Shown piece after piece: positions 1-8,704 of a DNA stretch of 64,000 bases. The position numbers and the translations under genes are program-made. Source of the DNA: Pseudomonas putida NBRC 14164 (GTDB lineage: Bacteria; Pseudomonadota; Gammaproteobacteria; Pseudomonadales; Pseudomonadaceae); contig NC_021505.1 in the NCBI RefSeq assembly GCF_000412675.1, forward strand, positions 6,092,702 through 6,156,701, given 5' to 3'. Within the stretch, counting starts at the first letter, position 1. Every line of letters begins with the position of its first letter. The notes beneath the pieces were generated by a model, which saw only the letters and a list, made by a program, of their open reading frames with translations, was not told where the DNA came from and did no database searches.

Positions 1-1671
1 GCGGATCGACTCCGGCAGGCGGCTCCAGGTGAAGCCGGCCAGCAGGATGCCGAGCGGCATCAGCAGGAACAGGCTGAATACGCCTGGCAGGTGGCCTTCG
101 AGGTAAGGGGCCAGGAACAGGCCGGCGAAGAAGCCGAGGATCACCGTCGGCATCGCTTCCATCAACTCGATCACCGGCTTGACCTTGCGGCGCATGCCCG
201 GGGCCATGAAGTAGGCGGTGTAGATGGCGGCGGCAATGGCCAGCGGGGCGGCCAGGATCATCGCGTAGAACGCGGCTTTCAGCGTACCGAAGGTCAGCGG
301 CGAAAGGCTCAGCTTGGGTTCGAAGTCGGTATTGGAAGCGGTCGATTGCCAGACGTATTTCGGTTCGTCGTAGTTCTCGTACCACACCTTGCCCCACAGC
401 GCGCTGAAGGAAACTTCAGGGTGCGGGTTGCGCAGGCTCAGCGGCAGCAGCTTGCCGCCTTCTTCAATAATGATGCGGTTGGCACGCGGCGATAGGGCCA
501 GAATACCAGGGCCTTCGGCAGCCGGCTCGACCAACAGGGTGCGGTGCGCGGTGCTGTGGAACACGCCCAGCTTGCCGTCGGCGTTCAGGGCGATGAAGCC
601 CTTGCGGCGCTCTTCGGCGTCAATCTGCACAACCGGGGCCTTGCCCATCTGGAAGGTGCGGATCTGCTTGAAGCGCGATTCGCCGTCCGGGTCTCGTGCC
701 ATGAACCATTGGGCCAGGCCACCTTTGGAGTCACCGATGATCAGCGATATGCCGCCGACCAACTGGGCGCTGGCGGTAATTTCGGTGTCCGCGCTTTCGG
801 CCAGCTTGTAGCGGCCGTTAAGGCTCTTGTCACGCAGGCTGAACACGTCGGCGGTGGCGCGGCCGTTGATCACGTAGAGCCACTGCTGACGCGGGTCGAT
901 GAAGATGTTCTTCACTGCTTCGGTCATCTGCGGCAGCACGATACGGTTCTGCTCGGTGGTGACCTCTTCGGTCATCATGTTTTCGGTGCGGGTCAGCTGC
1001 ACCACCTGCAGGTGCGCGCCGGTGGACCCGGCCAATACCAGGGTATCGCCATTGACGTTGACGTTTACGTGCTCCAGCGCACGGCCCTGTTCGTCGAGCA
1101 CGAACGGCTGCTCGCCGTAGGGGTAGTCGATGCCGGGGGTGATGGTTTTCTTGTTGTCCGGGTAGGTGATCTTGTAGGTGTGGTGGAACACCAGCGCCTG
1201 ACCATTGGACAAGCCCAGCACCACCAGCGGGCTGCCCGGCTGGTCGCTACTGATCGAGGTTACCTGGGTGTCTGCCGGCACTGGCAGGTCGACCCTCTTG
1301 AGCTCGTTACCGGTCTTGGTATCGAAGAACAGTGCCTGGCCTTTGTCCGAAACTCGCATCCCCACCAGGTTCTGTTCTTCAAGCGCGATCATCAGCGGCT
1401 TGCCGGCATCCTGCTGCAGCCAGGTCGGCTCCAGGGCCTTCTTGCTGGTCAGCTCGGCACCTTGGAACAGTGGCAACACCACATAGGCCAGGTAGAAGAA
1501 GATCAAGGTGATTGCCGCCAATACGGCAAGCCCGCCCACCAGCACGTACCAGCGGGTCAGGCGGTCCTTCAGCGCGCGGATGCGGCGCTTGCGTTGCAAC
1601 TCGGGCGTATTGAAATCAATGCGCACGGGCTGGGAGTTTTGGGTCATGTTGGAATTGGCCAGATCATTCAT
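1..1671 (-). CDS. pstC: Phosphate ABC transporter permease PstC, long form (3' end beyond the window)
   Basis: Inner-membrane permease of the high-affinity phosphate importer, working with PstS, PstA and PstB. 557 codons are visible and the C-terminus runs off the left edge. One membrane helix lies at about residues 38-60. A long periplasmic stretch (about 60-430) follows, with repeated beta-rich segments such as LYVINGRA, GFIALNADG and ILALSPRANR. The MetI-type permease part then begins, with EAMPTVILGF. E. coli PstC is about 319 residues, so the periplasmic insert is the main difference; long PstC forms are known in pseudomonads. A second in-frame ATG lies 8 codons downstream. It follows pstS on the same strand across a 139-nt spacer containing an imperfect GC-rich stem-loop (about 1768-1806), which could reduce read-through from pstS. 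The family is clear from context and the permease motif; the propeller-like reading of the insert is inference. Confidence 0.88.
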   Translation of the reverse strand, partial: MNDLANSNMTQNSQPVRIDFNTPELQRKRRIRALKDRLTRWYVLVGGLAVLAAITLIFFYLAYVVLPLFQGAELTSKKALEPTWLQQDAGKPLMIALEEQNLVGMRVSDKGQALFFDTKTGNELKRVDLPVPADTQVTSISSDQPGSPLVVLGLSNGQALVFHHTYKITYPDNKKTITPGIDYPYGEQPFVLDEQGRALEHVNVNVNGDTLVLAGSTGAHLQVVQLTRTENMMTEEVTTEQNRIVLPQMTEAVKNIFIDPRQQWLYVINGRATADVFSLRDKSLNGRYKLAESADTEITASAQLVGGISLIIGDSKGGLAQWFMARDPDGESRFKQIRTFQMGKAPVVQIDAEERRKGFIALNADGKLGVFHSTAHRTLLVEPAAEGPGILALSPRANRIIIEEGGKLLPLSLRNPHPEVSFSALWGKVWYENYDEPKYVWQSTASNTDFEPKLSLSPLTFGTLKAAFYAMILAAPLAIAAAIYTAYFMAPGMRRKVKPVIELMEAMPTVILGFFAGLFLAPYLEGHLPGVFSLFLLMPLGILLAGFTWSRLPESIR

Positions 1672-1810
1672 GCGCACACCCTAGCGGTCCCGTGTGACAA
1701 AAACATTACAAAGTGGTGACGCACGAAAGCCCGCCGCACAGGGGACCTGGCTTCGGACTGGAAATTCGTGGAAGAGGCCGGGCGTCAGCACCGGCCCCTT
1801 CTTCAGTTAC

Positions 1811-2809
1811 TTACTTCTTTGCGACGTTACCAGCGTGCGACAGGCCCAGGTCAGCCAGGGTCTTGTCGACGACCTTAGACGGCAGCGGGATGTAGCCATC
1901 CTTCACCACGACCTGCTGGCCCGCTTGCGACAGCACCAGCTTGACGAACTCGGCTTCCAGCGGGGCCAGAGGCTTGTTCGGGGCCTTGTTGACGTAGACG
2001 TACAGGAAGCGCGACAGCGGGTACTTGCCGTTCAGGGCGTTTTCTTCGTTGTCCTCGATGTACTCGGTGCTGCCTTTCTTGGCCAGCGGAACAGTCTTCA
2101 CGCTGGCGGTCTTGTAGCCGATACCCGAGTAGCCGATGCCGTTCAGCGAGCTGCTGATCGACTGCACGACCGAAGCCGAGCCAGGCTGTTCGTTCACGTT
2201 AGGCTTGAAGTCGCCTTTGCACAGGGCTTCTTCCTTGAAGTAGCCGTAGGTGCCCGACACCGAGTTACGGCCGAACAGCTGCACTGGCTTGTTGGCCAGG
2301 TCGCCGGTCACACCCAGGTCGCCCCAGGTTTTCACGTCTGCTTTGCCACCGCACAGGCGGGTGGAGGAGAAGACCGCGTCGACCTGCTCCATGGTCAGGC
2401 CTTTGATCGGGTTGTCCTTGTGCACGAACACGGCCAGGGCGTCGACGGCGACCGGGATGGCGGTCGGCTTGTAGCCGTACTTCTGCTCGAAGGCCTGCAG
2501 CTCGACGTCCTTCATCTTGCGGCTCATCGGGCCGAGGTTCGCGGTGCCTTCGGTCAGCGCGGGTGGCGCAGTGGAAGAGCCGGCAGCCTGGATCTGGATG
2601 TTTACGTTCGGATATTCCTTCTTGTAGGCCTCGGCCCACAGAGTCATCAGGTTCGCGAGGGTATCGGAACCGACGCTGGAGAGGTTGCCCGAAACACCGG
2701 TGGTTTTGGTGTAGGTCGGGATTGCAGGATCGACAGCGGCTACCGCGTTGGCGGTTGCAACGCCAGCGGCGGCAAAGGTGAGGGCCGCCATCAAACGCTT
2801 CAGTTTCAT
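1811..2809 (-). CDS. pstS: Periplasmic phosphate-binding protein PstS
   Basis: Captures inorganic phosphate in the periplasm and delivers it to PstC/PstA. The 332-residue product has a Sec signal peptide (residues 1 to about 25, ending ANAVAA). It carries the PstS ligand-binding elements SVGSDT near residue 45, GSSTAPPAL near 77, and RNSVSGTYGYF in the second lobe. Length fits the family. The ATG is preceded by TAGGAG at a good distance. A multi-repeat Pho box sits about 65-100 nt upstream, consistent with PhoB-controlled induction under phosphate limitation. It is the first gene of the pst operon seen here, with pstC next. Confidence 0.96.
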   Translation of the reverse strand: MKLKRLMAALTFAAAGVATANAVAAVDPAIPTYTKTTGVSGNLSSVGSDTLANLMTLWAEAYKKEYPNVNIQIQAAGSSTAPPALTEGTANLGPMSRKMKDVELQAFEQKYGYKPTAIPVAVDALAVFVHKDNPIKGLTMEQVDAVFSSTRLCGGKADVKTWGDLGVTGDLANKPVQLFGRNSVSGTYGYFKEEALCKGDFKPNVNEQPGSASVVQSISSSLNGIGYSGIGYKTASVKTVPLAKKGSTEYIEDNEENALNGKYPLSRFLYVYVNKAPNKPLAPLEAEFVKLVLSQAGQQVVVKDGYIPLPSKVVDKTLADLGLSHAGNVAKK

Positions 2810-2871
2810 GCCTTGCTCCTAGCAGGAATATTGGGGTGTTGGATGGAACGGGCCCAAGTATCGGCAGGCCG

Positions 2872-2912
2872 CATGAACACGATATGACTTCATTATGACA
2901 ATTGGATGAAAG
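2872..2912 (-). promoter_or_regulatory. Candidate Pho box with four repeats
   Basis: Read on the minus strand, four heptamers (TTTCATC, TGTCATA, AGTCATA, GTTCATG) recur every 11 nt with 4-nt spacers. This is the tandem architecture recognised by PhoB dimers (consensus CTGTCAT with 11-nt period). It lies 63 nt upstream of the pstS start codon. Confidence 0.82.
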
Positions 2913-2933
2913 GCCATCACTGATAGCAGGTCT

Positions 2934-3010
2934 GGCCTCTTCGCGGGCACGCCCGCTCCCACAGGGGTTATGCTGAGCCCTGTGGGAGCGGGCGTGCCCG
3001 CGAAGAGGCC
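2934..3010. repeat. REP pair (inverted) after the MHS transporter
   Basis: Two Pseudomonas REP units in head-to-head orientation. GGCCTCTTCGCGGGC with GCCCGCTCCCACAGGG is mirrored by the reverse complement 77 nt later, forming a long near-perfect palindrome. It lies 17 nt beyond the transporter stop codon and upstream of the pst promoter. Confidence 0.9.
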
Positions 3011-3027
3011 AGCAGCCCCGAGACAGA

Positions 3028-4317
3028 TCAGCGCTTGTTGGCGAGCAGGTACAGGCCCACGGCCAGACCAACGGCGCACAGCCCTGCCACATAGTAGGCA
3101 GGCGCCATCGGGCTTATTTTCAGCAGCGCGGTCACCACCATCGGCGTCAAACCGCCGAAGATCGCGTAGGCCACGTTGTACGAGAACGACAGCCCGCTGA
3201 AGCGCACCGCGGCCGGGAATGCCTTGACCATTACATAAGGCACCGCGCCGATCACACCCACGCACAGGCCGGTCAGCGCGTACAGCGGGAACAGCAGCTC
3301 GGGCCGGGTCGGCAGGCTGTGGTAGAAGGTCCAGGAGCTGGCCAGCAGCAACAGGCTGCCGATCACGAACACCCGCCCCGCGCCAAAGCGGTCGGCCAGG
3401 CTGCCGGCGCCGATGCAGCCGAAGCTGAGCAGCACGATGGCCATGCTGTTGGCCTTGAGCGAGTCGATCGGGCTGATGTGGTAGAAGCTCTGCAGCAGCG
3501 CAGGAGTCATCAGGATAACCACCACGATGCCGGCCGACAGCAACCAGGTCAGCAGCATCGACAGGATGATCGGGCCACGGTGGTCGCGCAGCACGGCGCG
3601 CAACGGCAGCTCCTCGGCCAGCGCCTTGCGTTGCTGCATCTCGGCGAACACCGGGGTTTCGTGCAGCCAGCGGCGCAGGTACACCGAGAACAGGCCGAAC
3701 ACACCGCCGAGCAGGAACGGAATACGCCAGGCGTAATCGGCCACTTCTTCAGCGCTGTACACGCTGTTGATCAGGGTTGCCACCAGCGAGCCCAGCAGAA
3801 TGCCCGCCGTCAGGCCTGCGGTGAGGGTGCCGCAGGCATAGCCGGTGTTGCGCGCCGGTACGTGCTCGGAGACGAACACCCAGGCGCCCGGCACCTCGCC
3901 ACCAATCGCAGCGCCCTGGATCACCCGCATCAGCAGCAGCAGGATCGGCGCCCACATGCCGATTTGTGCATAGGTTGGCAGCAGGCCCATGATCAGGGTC
4001 GGCAGGGCCATCATGAAGATGCTCAGGGTGAACATCTTCTTGCGCCCGAGCAGGTCACCGAAGTGGGCCATGATGATGCCGCCCAGCGGCCGCGCCAGGT
4101 AGCCGGCGGCGAAGATGCCGAACGTTTGCATCAGGCGCAGCCACTCGGGCATGTCGGCCGGGAAGAACAGCTTGCCGACCACCGTGGCGAAGAACACGAA
4201 GATGATGAAGTCGTAGAACTCCAGTGCGCCACCCAGGGCGGACAGTGAGAGTGTCTTGTAATCACTGCGGGTCAGCGGCCGCGGGGGCTGCTCGATACTG
4301 CTCGGCACGGAAGTCAT
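3028..4317 (-). CDS. MFS transporter, metabolite:H+ symporter (MHS) type
   Basis: A 429-residue inner-membrane protein with about 12 hydrophobic segments. The N-terminus has the MHS-type GGALEFYDF segment (about residues 29-37), and the loop after helix 2 carries the MFS signature GDLLGRKKM (about 86-94). RVIQGAAIGGE (about 137-147) is also typical of the ProP/KgtP/ShiA branch. Substrates of this branch are organic acids, osmolytes or aromatic acids; nothing here identifies the cargo. It is a single gene, upstream of the pst genes on the same strand but separated from them by a REP pair and the Pho box. Family assignment is strong and substrate is unknown. Confidence 0.88.
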   Translation of the reverse strand: MTSVPSSIEQPPRPLTRSDYKTLSLSALGGALEFYDFIIFVFFATVVGKLFFPADMPEWLRLMQTFGIFAAGYLARPLGGIIMAHFGDLLGRKKMFTLSIFMMALPTLIMGLLPTYAQIGMWAPILLLLMRVIQGAAIGGEVPGAWVFVSEHVPARNTGYACGTLTAGLTAGILLGSLVATLINSVYSAEEVADYAWRIPFLLGGVFGLFSVYLRRWLHETPVFAEMQQRKALAEELPLRAVLRDHRGPIILSMLLTWLLSAGIVVVILMTPALLQSFYHISPIDSLKANSMAIVLLSFGCIGAGSLADRFGAGRVFVIGSLLLLASSWTFYHSLPTRPELLFPLYALTGLCVGVIGAVPYVMVKAFPAAVRFSGLSFSYNVAYAIFGGLTPMVVTALLKISPMAPAYYVAGLCAVGLAVGLYLLANKR

Positions 4318-4677
4318 CGCTCGTTGTTCTCTTGTAGGGCATGCAGGCCGCTTGGCACGCGGCTTCTGGATTGGGAGACAGGCGAAGATAGCAAATTGCC
4401 GAGGCGCGCCGAAAGCGATACAAAATCCATACAGATATTCATGAATGCGCGGTCGTCGCTGGCGGTTATGCTCTATATACTGGCGATTCGTAGGAAAAGG
4501 TTGCTGCCAGCGTGGGATGTTGTGCGAAAACGCCGGTCTTTATGTCAGACGGTTTCGCAGAGTTTCCCTACGGCCGTCCAGTGAAACGAAATCGGCGTAG
4601 TATGTTTCAAGCTGAATCGTTTACCCGGCCTTTGCGCCACATCAACGGAAAGCGTCACGGGTCAGAGGCCCCATCGC
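4318..4677. other. Intergenic region between divergent transporter and thioesterase genes
   Basis: 360 nt with no convincing gene. The middle (about 4420-4500) is AT-richer than the flanks and contains CTATATACT, which could be a -10-like element, without a matching -35. It presumably holds the promoters of both divergent genes. I see no terminator, repeat or RNA motif I can name. Confidence 0.4.
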
Positions 4678-5076
4678 ATGATTGAGCTCGAACAAGAAGA
4701 TCCAATCCCGCAAGGCGACCTGGCCTTGCAGATCACCGCACTCCCGCGCGAGACCAACGGATTTGGCGACATCTTCGGCGGCTGGCTGGTTGCCCAGATG
4801 GACCTGGCCGGCACCGCCATGGCCAGCCGCGTCGCCGGTGGCCGCGTGGCGACCGTGGCCATCGAACGCATGGCGTTCCTGGTACCCGTCGCGGTGGGCG
4901 CACAGCTGTCGTTCTATACCCAGACCCTGGAAATCGGCCGCAGCTCGATCCAGATGATGGTCGAAGTGTGGAGCGACGACCCGTTGTCCAGTGAATGGCG
5001 CAAGGTTACCGAAGCAGCATTCGTCTTCGTTGCCATCGACGGCAGTGGCCGCACCCGTTCCGTGCCTCGTCGCTGA
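4678..5076 (+). CDS. YciA-like acyl-CoA thioesterase (hotdog fold)
   Basis: A 132-residue cytosolic single-domain hotdog protein predicted to hydrolyse acyl-CoA thioesters. The segment TNGFGDIFGGWLVAQMD (about residues 25-41) matches the YciA/Acot core, in which the Asp contributes to catalysis. VATVAIERMAFLVPVAVG is the following strand pair. Length fits YciA. The ribosome-binding site is weak (GAGG about 9 nt upstream). The next gene, a mutarotase, starts about 70 nt downstream on the same strand, but a shared function is not obvious. Acyl chain preference cannot be read from sequence. Confidence 0.85.
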   Translation: MIELEQEDPIPQGDLALQITALPRETNGFGDIFGGWLVAQMDLAGTAMASRVAGGRVATVAIERMAFLVPVAVGAQLSFYTQTLEIGRSSIQMMVEVWSDDPLSSEWRKVTEAAFVFVAIDGSGRTRSVPRR

Positions 5077-5147
5077 GCCACGCGGGCGGTAAACTCATTG
5101 CATGTGCCCGGGTCCAAGGCCCACTGGCAATCAATGAGACTAACGCA

Positions 5148-6044
5148 ATGGCTACCTACCAGGTCGTAACCGAGCAACATGGCGAACTCAACTGCTGGCG
5201 TATCAGCAGCGACCGCGCCGAACTCCTGATCGCCCAGCAGGGCGCGCAGATCCTCAGCTACCAGCGGGTCGGCGAGCCGCCGCTGCTGTGGCTGAGCGAC
5301 CAAGCCATCTTCCGCCAGGGCAAGTCGGTCCGCGCCGGTGTGCCGGTGTGCTGGCCGTGGTTCGGCAACCTGCAGCGCAACCCCCAAGCCGTTCAGGCCA
5401 TGTACCACGGCGAACAGGCGCCTGCTCACGGGCTGGCGCGCTCGCGTGACTGGCAGCTGCTAGGTATCGAGGAAGCGGGCACCGGCCTGCGCATCGAATT
5501 CCAGTTGCCTGAAGCGCGGGGCGATCTACCCGGCTGGCCTCATGATGTCGAACTGAAGCTGGTGGTGGAGCTGGACGAGGCGTTGAAGCTGAACCTGACC
5601 AGCCGCAACATGGGCAACTCCCCCGTTACCATCAGCCAGGCCCTGCACAGCTACTTCGCGGTCAGCGATGTGCGCCAGGCGCGGGTCGAAGGCGTCGAAG
5701 GCCTGGGCTATATCGAAACGCTGGCGGACTGGGAACAGCGTCAGCAGCAGGGGGCACTGGCGTTTGCGGGGGAGACTGACCGGATCTACCTCGACACCCC
5801 TTCGCAATTGAGCATTGTCGACCCGCACTGGAACCGGCGGATAAACCTGACCAGCAGCGGCTCGCGGTCGGCGGTGATCTGGAACCCATGGACTGATCGG
5901 GCGCGGGAGCTGGCGGACATGGCTGACGACGGCTGGCAGCGGATGCTGTGCATCGAGACGGCGAATGTGTGGAATGACCTGGTGGAATTGAAGCCTGGGG
6001 CGAGTCATTCGCTGGGTGTACAGATCGGTTGTGAAATGATCTGA
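5148..6044 (+). CDS. D-hexose-6-phosphate mutarotase / aldose 1-epimerase-like protein
   Basis: A 298-residue galactose-mutarotase-superfamily protein of the YeaD type, which interconverts alpha and beta anomers of hexose 6-phosphates. The family features are VCWPWFG (about residues 66-72), HGLARSRDW (about 90-98) and SQALHSYFAV (about 165-174), holding the expected conserved histidines. I chose the ATG beginning MATYQVV because the reading frame is open further upstream (back to about 4995) but that extension runs through the thioesterase gene. Ribosome-binding site is poor. The stop is followed within 20 nt by a REP palindrome that may act as a transcription barrier against the convergent gene. 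Confidence 0.85.
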   Translation: MATYQVVTEQHGELNCWRISSDRAELLIAQQGAQILSYQRVGEPPLLWLSDQAIFRQGKSVRAGVPVCWPWFGNLQRNPQAVQAMYHGEQAPAHGLARSRDWQLLGIEEAGTGLRIEFQLPEARGDLPGWPHDVELKLVVELDEALKLNLTSRNMGNSPVTISQALHSYFAVSDVRQARVEGVEGLGYIETLADWEQRQQQGALAFAGETDRIYLDTPSQLSIVDPHWNRRINLTSSGSRSAVIWNPWTDRARELADMADDGWQRMLCIETANVWNDLVELKPGASHSLGVQIGCEMI

Positions 6045-6063
6045 GGCCTGAAATGTTTTTGCC

Positions 6064-6095
6064 GGCCTCTTCGCGGGCTTGCCCGCGAAGAGGCC
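6064..6095. repeat. Single REP palindrome
   Basis: A perfect 32-nt palindrome (GGCCTCTTCGCGGGC, two-base loop, then its complement) between two convergent genes. It is the same core as the paired REPs elsewhere in the window. Confidence 0.88.
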
Positions 6096-6105
6096 GGGCC
6101 AGGTG

Positions 6106-6639
6106 TCAGAGGTCTGCGTCTTCCACCACCCTCACCTTCCCCGCATCCAGCGCATAGGCCGCATCGGCCAGGTCATTGCTGACCTTTTCCACCTTCAGCT
6201 TGCCGCTGACCCACAGCGGTGTGTAGATATCATCGATCTTCAACCCTTTCGGGTAGCGCACCAGCACCAGCTGGTTGGGCGGCGGAGGCGGCACATGGAT
6301 GCACGCGCCTGGGTAAGGCACCAGGAAGAACAGCGTGCTGTTGCCCTTGGCGTCGCTTTCCAGTGGCACCGGGTAGCCGCCCAGGCGAATGTCCTTGCCG
6401 TTCATGGCCGCCACGGTCTTGGTCGAATACATCACCGCTGGCAGGCCCTTGCTCTGCTTTAGCCCGCCCTTGTCGGTAAAGGTGCCCATGGCTTCCGGCG
6501 AGTTGTGGTCGATTTCGGGCATTTGCTCGAGCGCCTTCTGGTCCGACTTGGGCATCAGCTCCAGCCAGTCGGTTTCAGGCAATTCGGCATGGGCCAGGGT
6601 ACTGGCCAACAATAGGGGGACGAGGAAAAAGGCTCGCAT
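6106..6639 (-). CDS. DUF3299 family exported protein
   Basis: A 177-residue protein with a clear signal peptide (MRAFFLVPLLLASTLAHA). This fixes the start at this ATG rather than one 12 codons upstream. The family hallmark is the segment PGACIHVPPPPPNQ (about residues 117-130), with TDWLELMP near the mature N-terminus. DUF3299 proteins are periplasmic and often lie near ABC export genes; their role is unproven. Here the gene stands apart from any transporter, 48 nt downstream of a small GlsB-type membrane protein on the same strand, so co-transcription is possible. Confidence 0.82.
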   Translation of the reverse strand: MRAFFLVPLLLASTLAHAELPETDWLELMPKSDQKALEQMPEIDHNSPEAMGTFTDKGGLKQSKGLPAVMYSTKTVAAMNGKDIRLGGYPVPLESDAKGNSTLFFLVPYPGACIHVPPPPPNQLVLVRYPKGLKIDDIYTPLWVSGKLKVEKVSNDLADAAYALDAGKVRVVEDADL

Positions 6640-6687
6640 GGCAATGCTCGGCAACTCGAATGAATTGCCGGGCATTCTAACCAGTAT

Positions 6688-6933
6688 TCAGCGTTTCTTG
6701 ATGAATCCGTAGATCACCAGAAGGACCACGGCGCCGACCAGCGCGCCAAGGAAGCCCGCCGCCTGCCCGGCCTGGTAGATGCCCAGGGCCTGGCCGCCAT
6801 AAGTAGCCAACAAGGAGCCGGCGATACCCAGCAGGATGGTCATGATCCAGCCCATGCTGTCGTCGCCCGGCTTGATGAAGCGGGCCAGCAGGCCGACGAT
6901 GAGGCCGATGAAGATGGTTCCAATGATGCCCAT
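6688..6933 (-). CDS. GlsB/YeaQ/YmgE family stress-response membrane protein
   Basis: An 81-residue inner-membrane protein with three hydrophobic segments. The family pattern MGIIGTIFIGLIVGLLARFIKPG is at the N-terminus, and glycine-rich helices follow (LLGIAGSLLATYGG, FLGALVGAVVLLVIYGF). The start is set by AGAGGG 8 nt upstream of the ATG. Family members are transglycosylase-associated or stress-induced small membrane proteins with no proven mechanism. It lies between purK (upstream, same strand) and the DUF3299 gene. Confidence 0.85.
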   Translation of the reverse strand: MGIIGTIFIGLIVGLLARFIKPGDDSMGWIMTILLGIAGSLLATYGGQALGIYQAGQAAGFLGALVGAVVLLVIYGFIKKR

Positions 6934-7041
6934 GGCAATCCCTCTGCAGTGAATATGGAACAAGCCAAAGCCTAGACGGGCTTTGGCTTGTTGCCATGTT
7001 CAGAGGGCAAGCCGCTTGCAGAAGTTCGATTTACAGCCCGA

Positions 7042-8124
7042 TCAGTTGCTGATCAGAGCCTCTACTTCGGCAATCTTGCGCTCGAGGGTGGCCATGTCAT
7101 GGCAGCGCAGGGTGGCGTGGCCAACCTTGCGACCGACCTTGAAGGCCTTGCCGTAGTGGTGCAGGTGGCAGTCGCCGATGGCGACAACCTTGTCCACGGC
7201 CGGCACTTCACCGATGAAGTTGAGCATCGCGCTCTCGCCCACCTTGGCGGTCGAGCCCAGCGGCAGGCCGGCAACGGCGCGCAGGTGGTTCTCGAACTGG
7301 CTGCACTCGGCGCCTTCAATGGTCCAGTGCCCGGAATTGTGCACGCGCGGGGCGATTTCGTTGGCCTTCAGGCCACCGTCAACCTCGAAGAACTCGAAGG
7401 CCATGACGCCGACGTAGTCCAGCTTCTGCAGCACACGGCCCACGTAGTCTTCGGCCAGGGCCTGCAGCGGGTGCGCCTGGCTGGCTACCGACAGGCGCAG
7501 GATGCCGCTTTCGTGGGTGTTGTGCACCAGCGGGTAAAAGCGGGTTTCGCCATCACGGGCACGCACGGCCACCAGCGACACTTCGCCGGTAAACGGTACG
7601 AAGCCTTCCAGCAGGCACGGCACGCTGCCCAGCTCGGCGAAGGTGCCTACCACGTCTTCTGGCGTGCGCAGCACCTTCTGGCCCTTGCCGTCGTAACCCA
7701 GGGTGCGGGTTTTCAGCACGGCCGGCAGGCCGATGCTGGCTACCGCAGCGTCCAGGTCTGCCTGGGAGAGGATGTCGGCGAAGGCCGGGGTCGGGATACC
7801 CAGGTCGCGGAACATGCTCTTTTCAAACAGACGGTCGCGGGCGATGCGCAGCGCTTCGGCGCTGGGGTACACCGGCACGAACTGCGAGAGGAAGGCCACG
7901 GTCTCGGCCGGGACGCTTTCGAACTCGAAGGTGACCAGGTCGACTTCGTCGGCCAGCTGGCGCAGGTGGTCCTGGTCGCCGTAGTCGGCCCGCAGGTGTT
8001 CGCCCAACGGCGCGGCACAAGCATCCGGTGCCGGGTCGAGGAAAGCGAAGTTCATGCCCAGCGGGGTGCCCGCCAGGGCCAGCATGCGGCCCAGCTGGCC
8101 GCCACCGATTACACCGATCTTCAT
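7042..8124 (-). CDS. purK: N5-carboxyaminoimidazole ribonucleotide synthase PurK
   Basis: ATP-grasp enzyme of de novo purine synthesis. It carboxylates aminoimidazole ribonucleotide with bicarbonate and ATP to give N5-CAIR. The 360-residue product starts with the dinucleotide-like loop MKIGVIGGGQLGRMLALAG. It shows ATP-grasp features KTRTLGYDGKGQ (about residues 150-161) and NEIAPRVHNSGHWT (about 263-276). The start lies 10 nt after the purE stop on the same strand, the standard purEK operon, so the two are probably translated from one message. Length and motifs leave little doubt. Confidence 0.97.
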   Translation of the reverse strand: MKIGVIGGGQLGRMLALAGTPLGMNFAFLDPAPDACAAPLGEHLRADYGDQDHLRQLADEVDLVTFEFESVPAETVAFLSQFVPVYPSAEALRIARDRLFEKSMFRDLGIPTPAFADILSQADLDAAVASIGLPAVLKTRTLGYDGKGQKVLRTPEDVVGTFAELGSVPCLLEGFVPFTGEVSLVAVRARDGETRFYPLVHNTHESGILRLSVASQAHPLQALAEDYVGRVLQKLDYVGVMAFEFFEVDGGLKANEIAPRVHNSGHWTIEGAECSQFENHLRAVAGLPLGSTAKVGESAMLNFIGEVPAVDKVVAIGDCHLHHYGKAFKVGRKVGHATLRCHDMATLERKIAEVEALISN

Positions 8125-8134
8125 GGGTTGAGCC

Positions 8135-8626
8135 TCAAGCCTGGCGCGGGTCTGGGTTGTCCAGCACAGTGTCGGTCTGTTCCGTGCGGAACTGCTTGAG
8201 CGCCGCGTGGTACTGCGGGTACTTGGCGCCCAGGATGCTGGCCGACAGCAGCGCAGCGTTGATCGCACCGGCACGGCCGATGGCCAGCGTGGCAACCGGC
8301 ACGCCGGCTGGCATCTGCACGATCGACAGCAGCGAATCGACACCCGACAGCATCGACGACTGCACCGGCACGCCCAGCACCGGCAGGTGTGTCTTGGCGG
8401 CGCACATGCCTGGCAGGTGGGCTGCGCCACCGGCACCGGCGATGATCACCTCGATGCCGCGGCCTTCGGCCTCCTCGGCATACTGGAACAGCAGATCCGG
8501 GGTGCGGTGGGCAGAAACCACCTTCACTTCGTAGGGAATGCCGAGTTTTTCCAGCATATCGGCGGTGTGGCTAAGGGTGGACCAATCGGACTTGGAGCCC
8601 ATGATCACGCCAACCAGTGCACTCAT
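8135..8626 (-). CDS. purE: N5-carboxyaminoimidazole ribonucleotide mutase PurE
   Basis: Class I PurE, which shifts the carboxyl group of N5-CAIR to C4 to give CAIR, directly after PurK. The 163-residue product carries the nucleotide-binding GVIMGSKSDW (about residues 6-15), VVSAHRTP (about 38-45) and AGAGGAAHLPGM (about 66-77). The start is supported by GAAGAGG about 7 nt upstream of the ATG. An open extension of 18 codons upstream is low-complexity and passes through a palindrome, so it was not used. A terminator-like hairpin lies only about 40 nt upstream (see separate entry), which raises the possibility of leader attenuation. Confidence 0.97.
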   Translation of the reverse strand: MSALVGVIMGSKSDWSTLSHTADMLEKLGIPYEVKVVSAHRTPDLLFQYAEEAEGRGIEVIIAGAGGAAHLPGMCAAKTHLPVLGVPVQSSMLSGVDSLLSIVQMPAGVPVATLAIGRAGAINAALLSASILGAKYPQYHAALKQFRTEQTDTVLDNPDPRQA

Positions 8627-8663
8627 CGTCGAGCCTCTTCGCTTGTGCGCCCGCGGGCGCGTC

Positions 8664-8704
8664 AAAAAACAACAAGCCACGCGGGACGACCGGCGTGGCT
8701 TGTT
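8664..8704 (-). terminator. Hairpin plus T-tract upstream of purE
   Basis: On the minus strand AACAAGCCACGC pairs with GCGTGGCTTGTT across a 10-nt loop, followed by GTTTTTTG. A second, fully palindromic 14-mer (GCGCCCGCGGGCGC, 8647-8660) lies between it and purE. It could terminate the upstream LysR gene or attenuate purEK. Confidence 0.72.
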
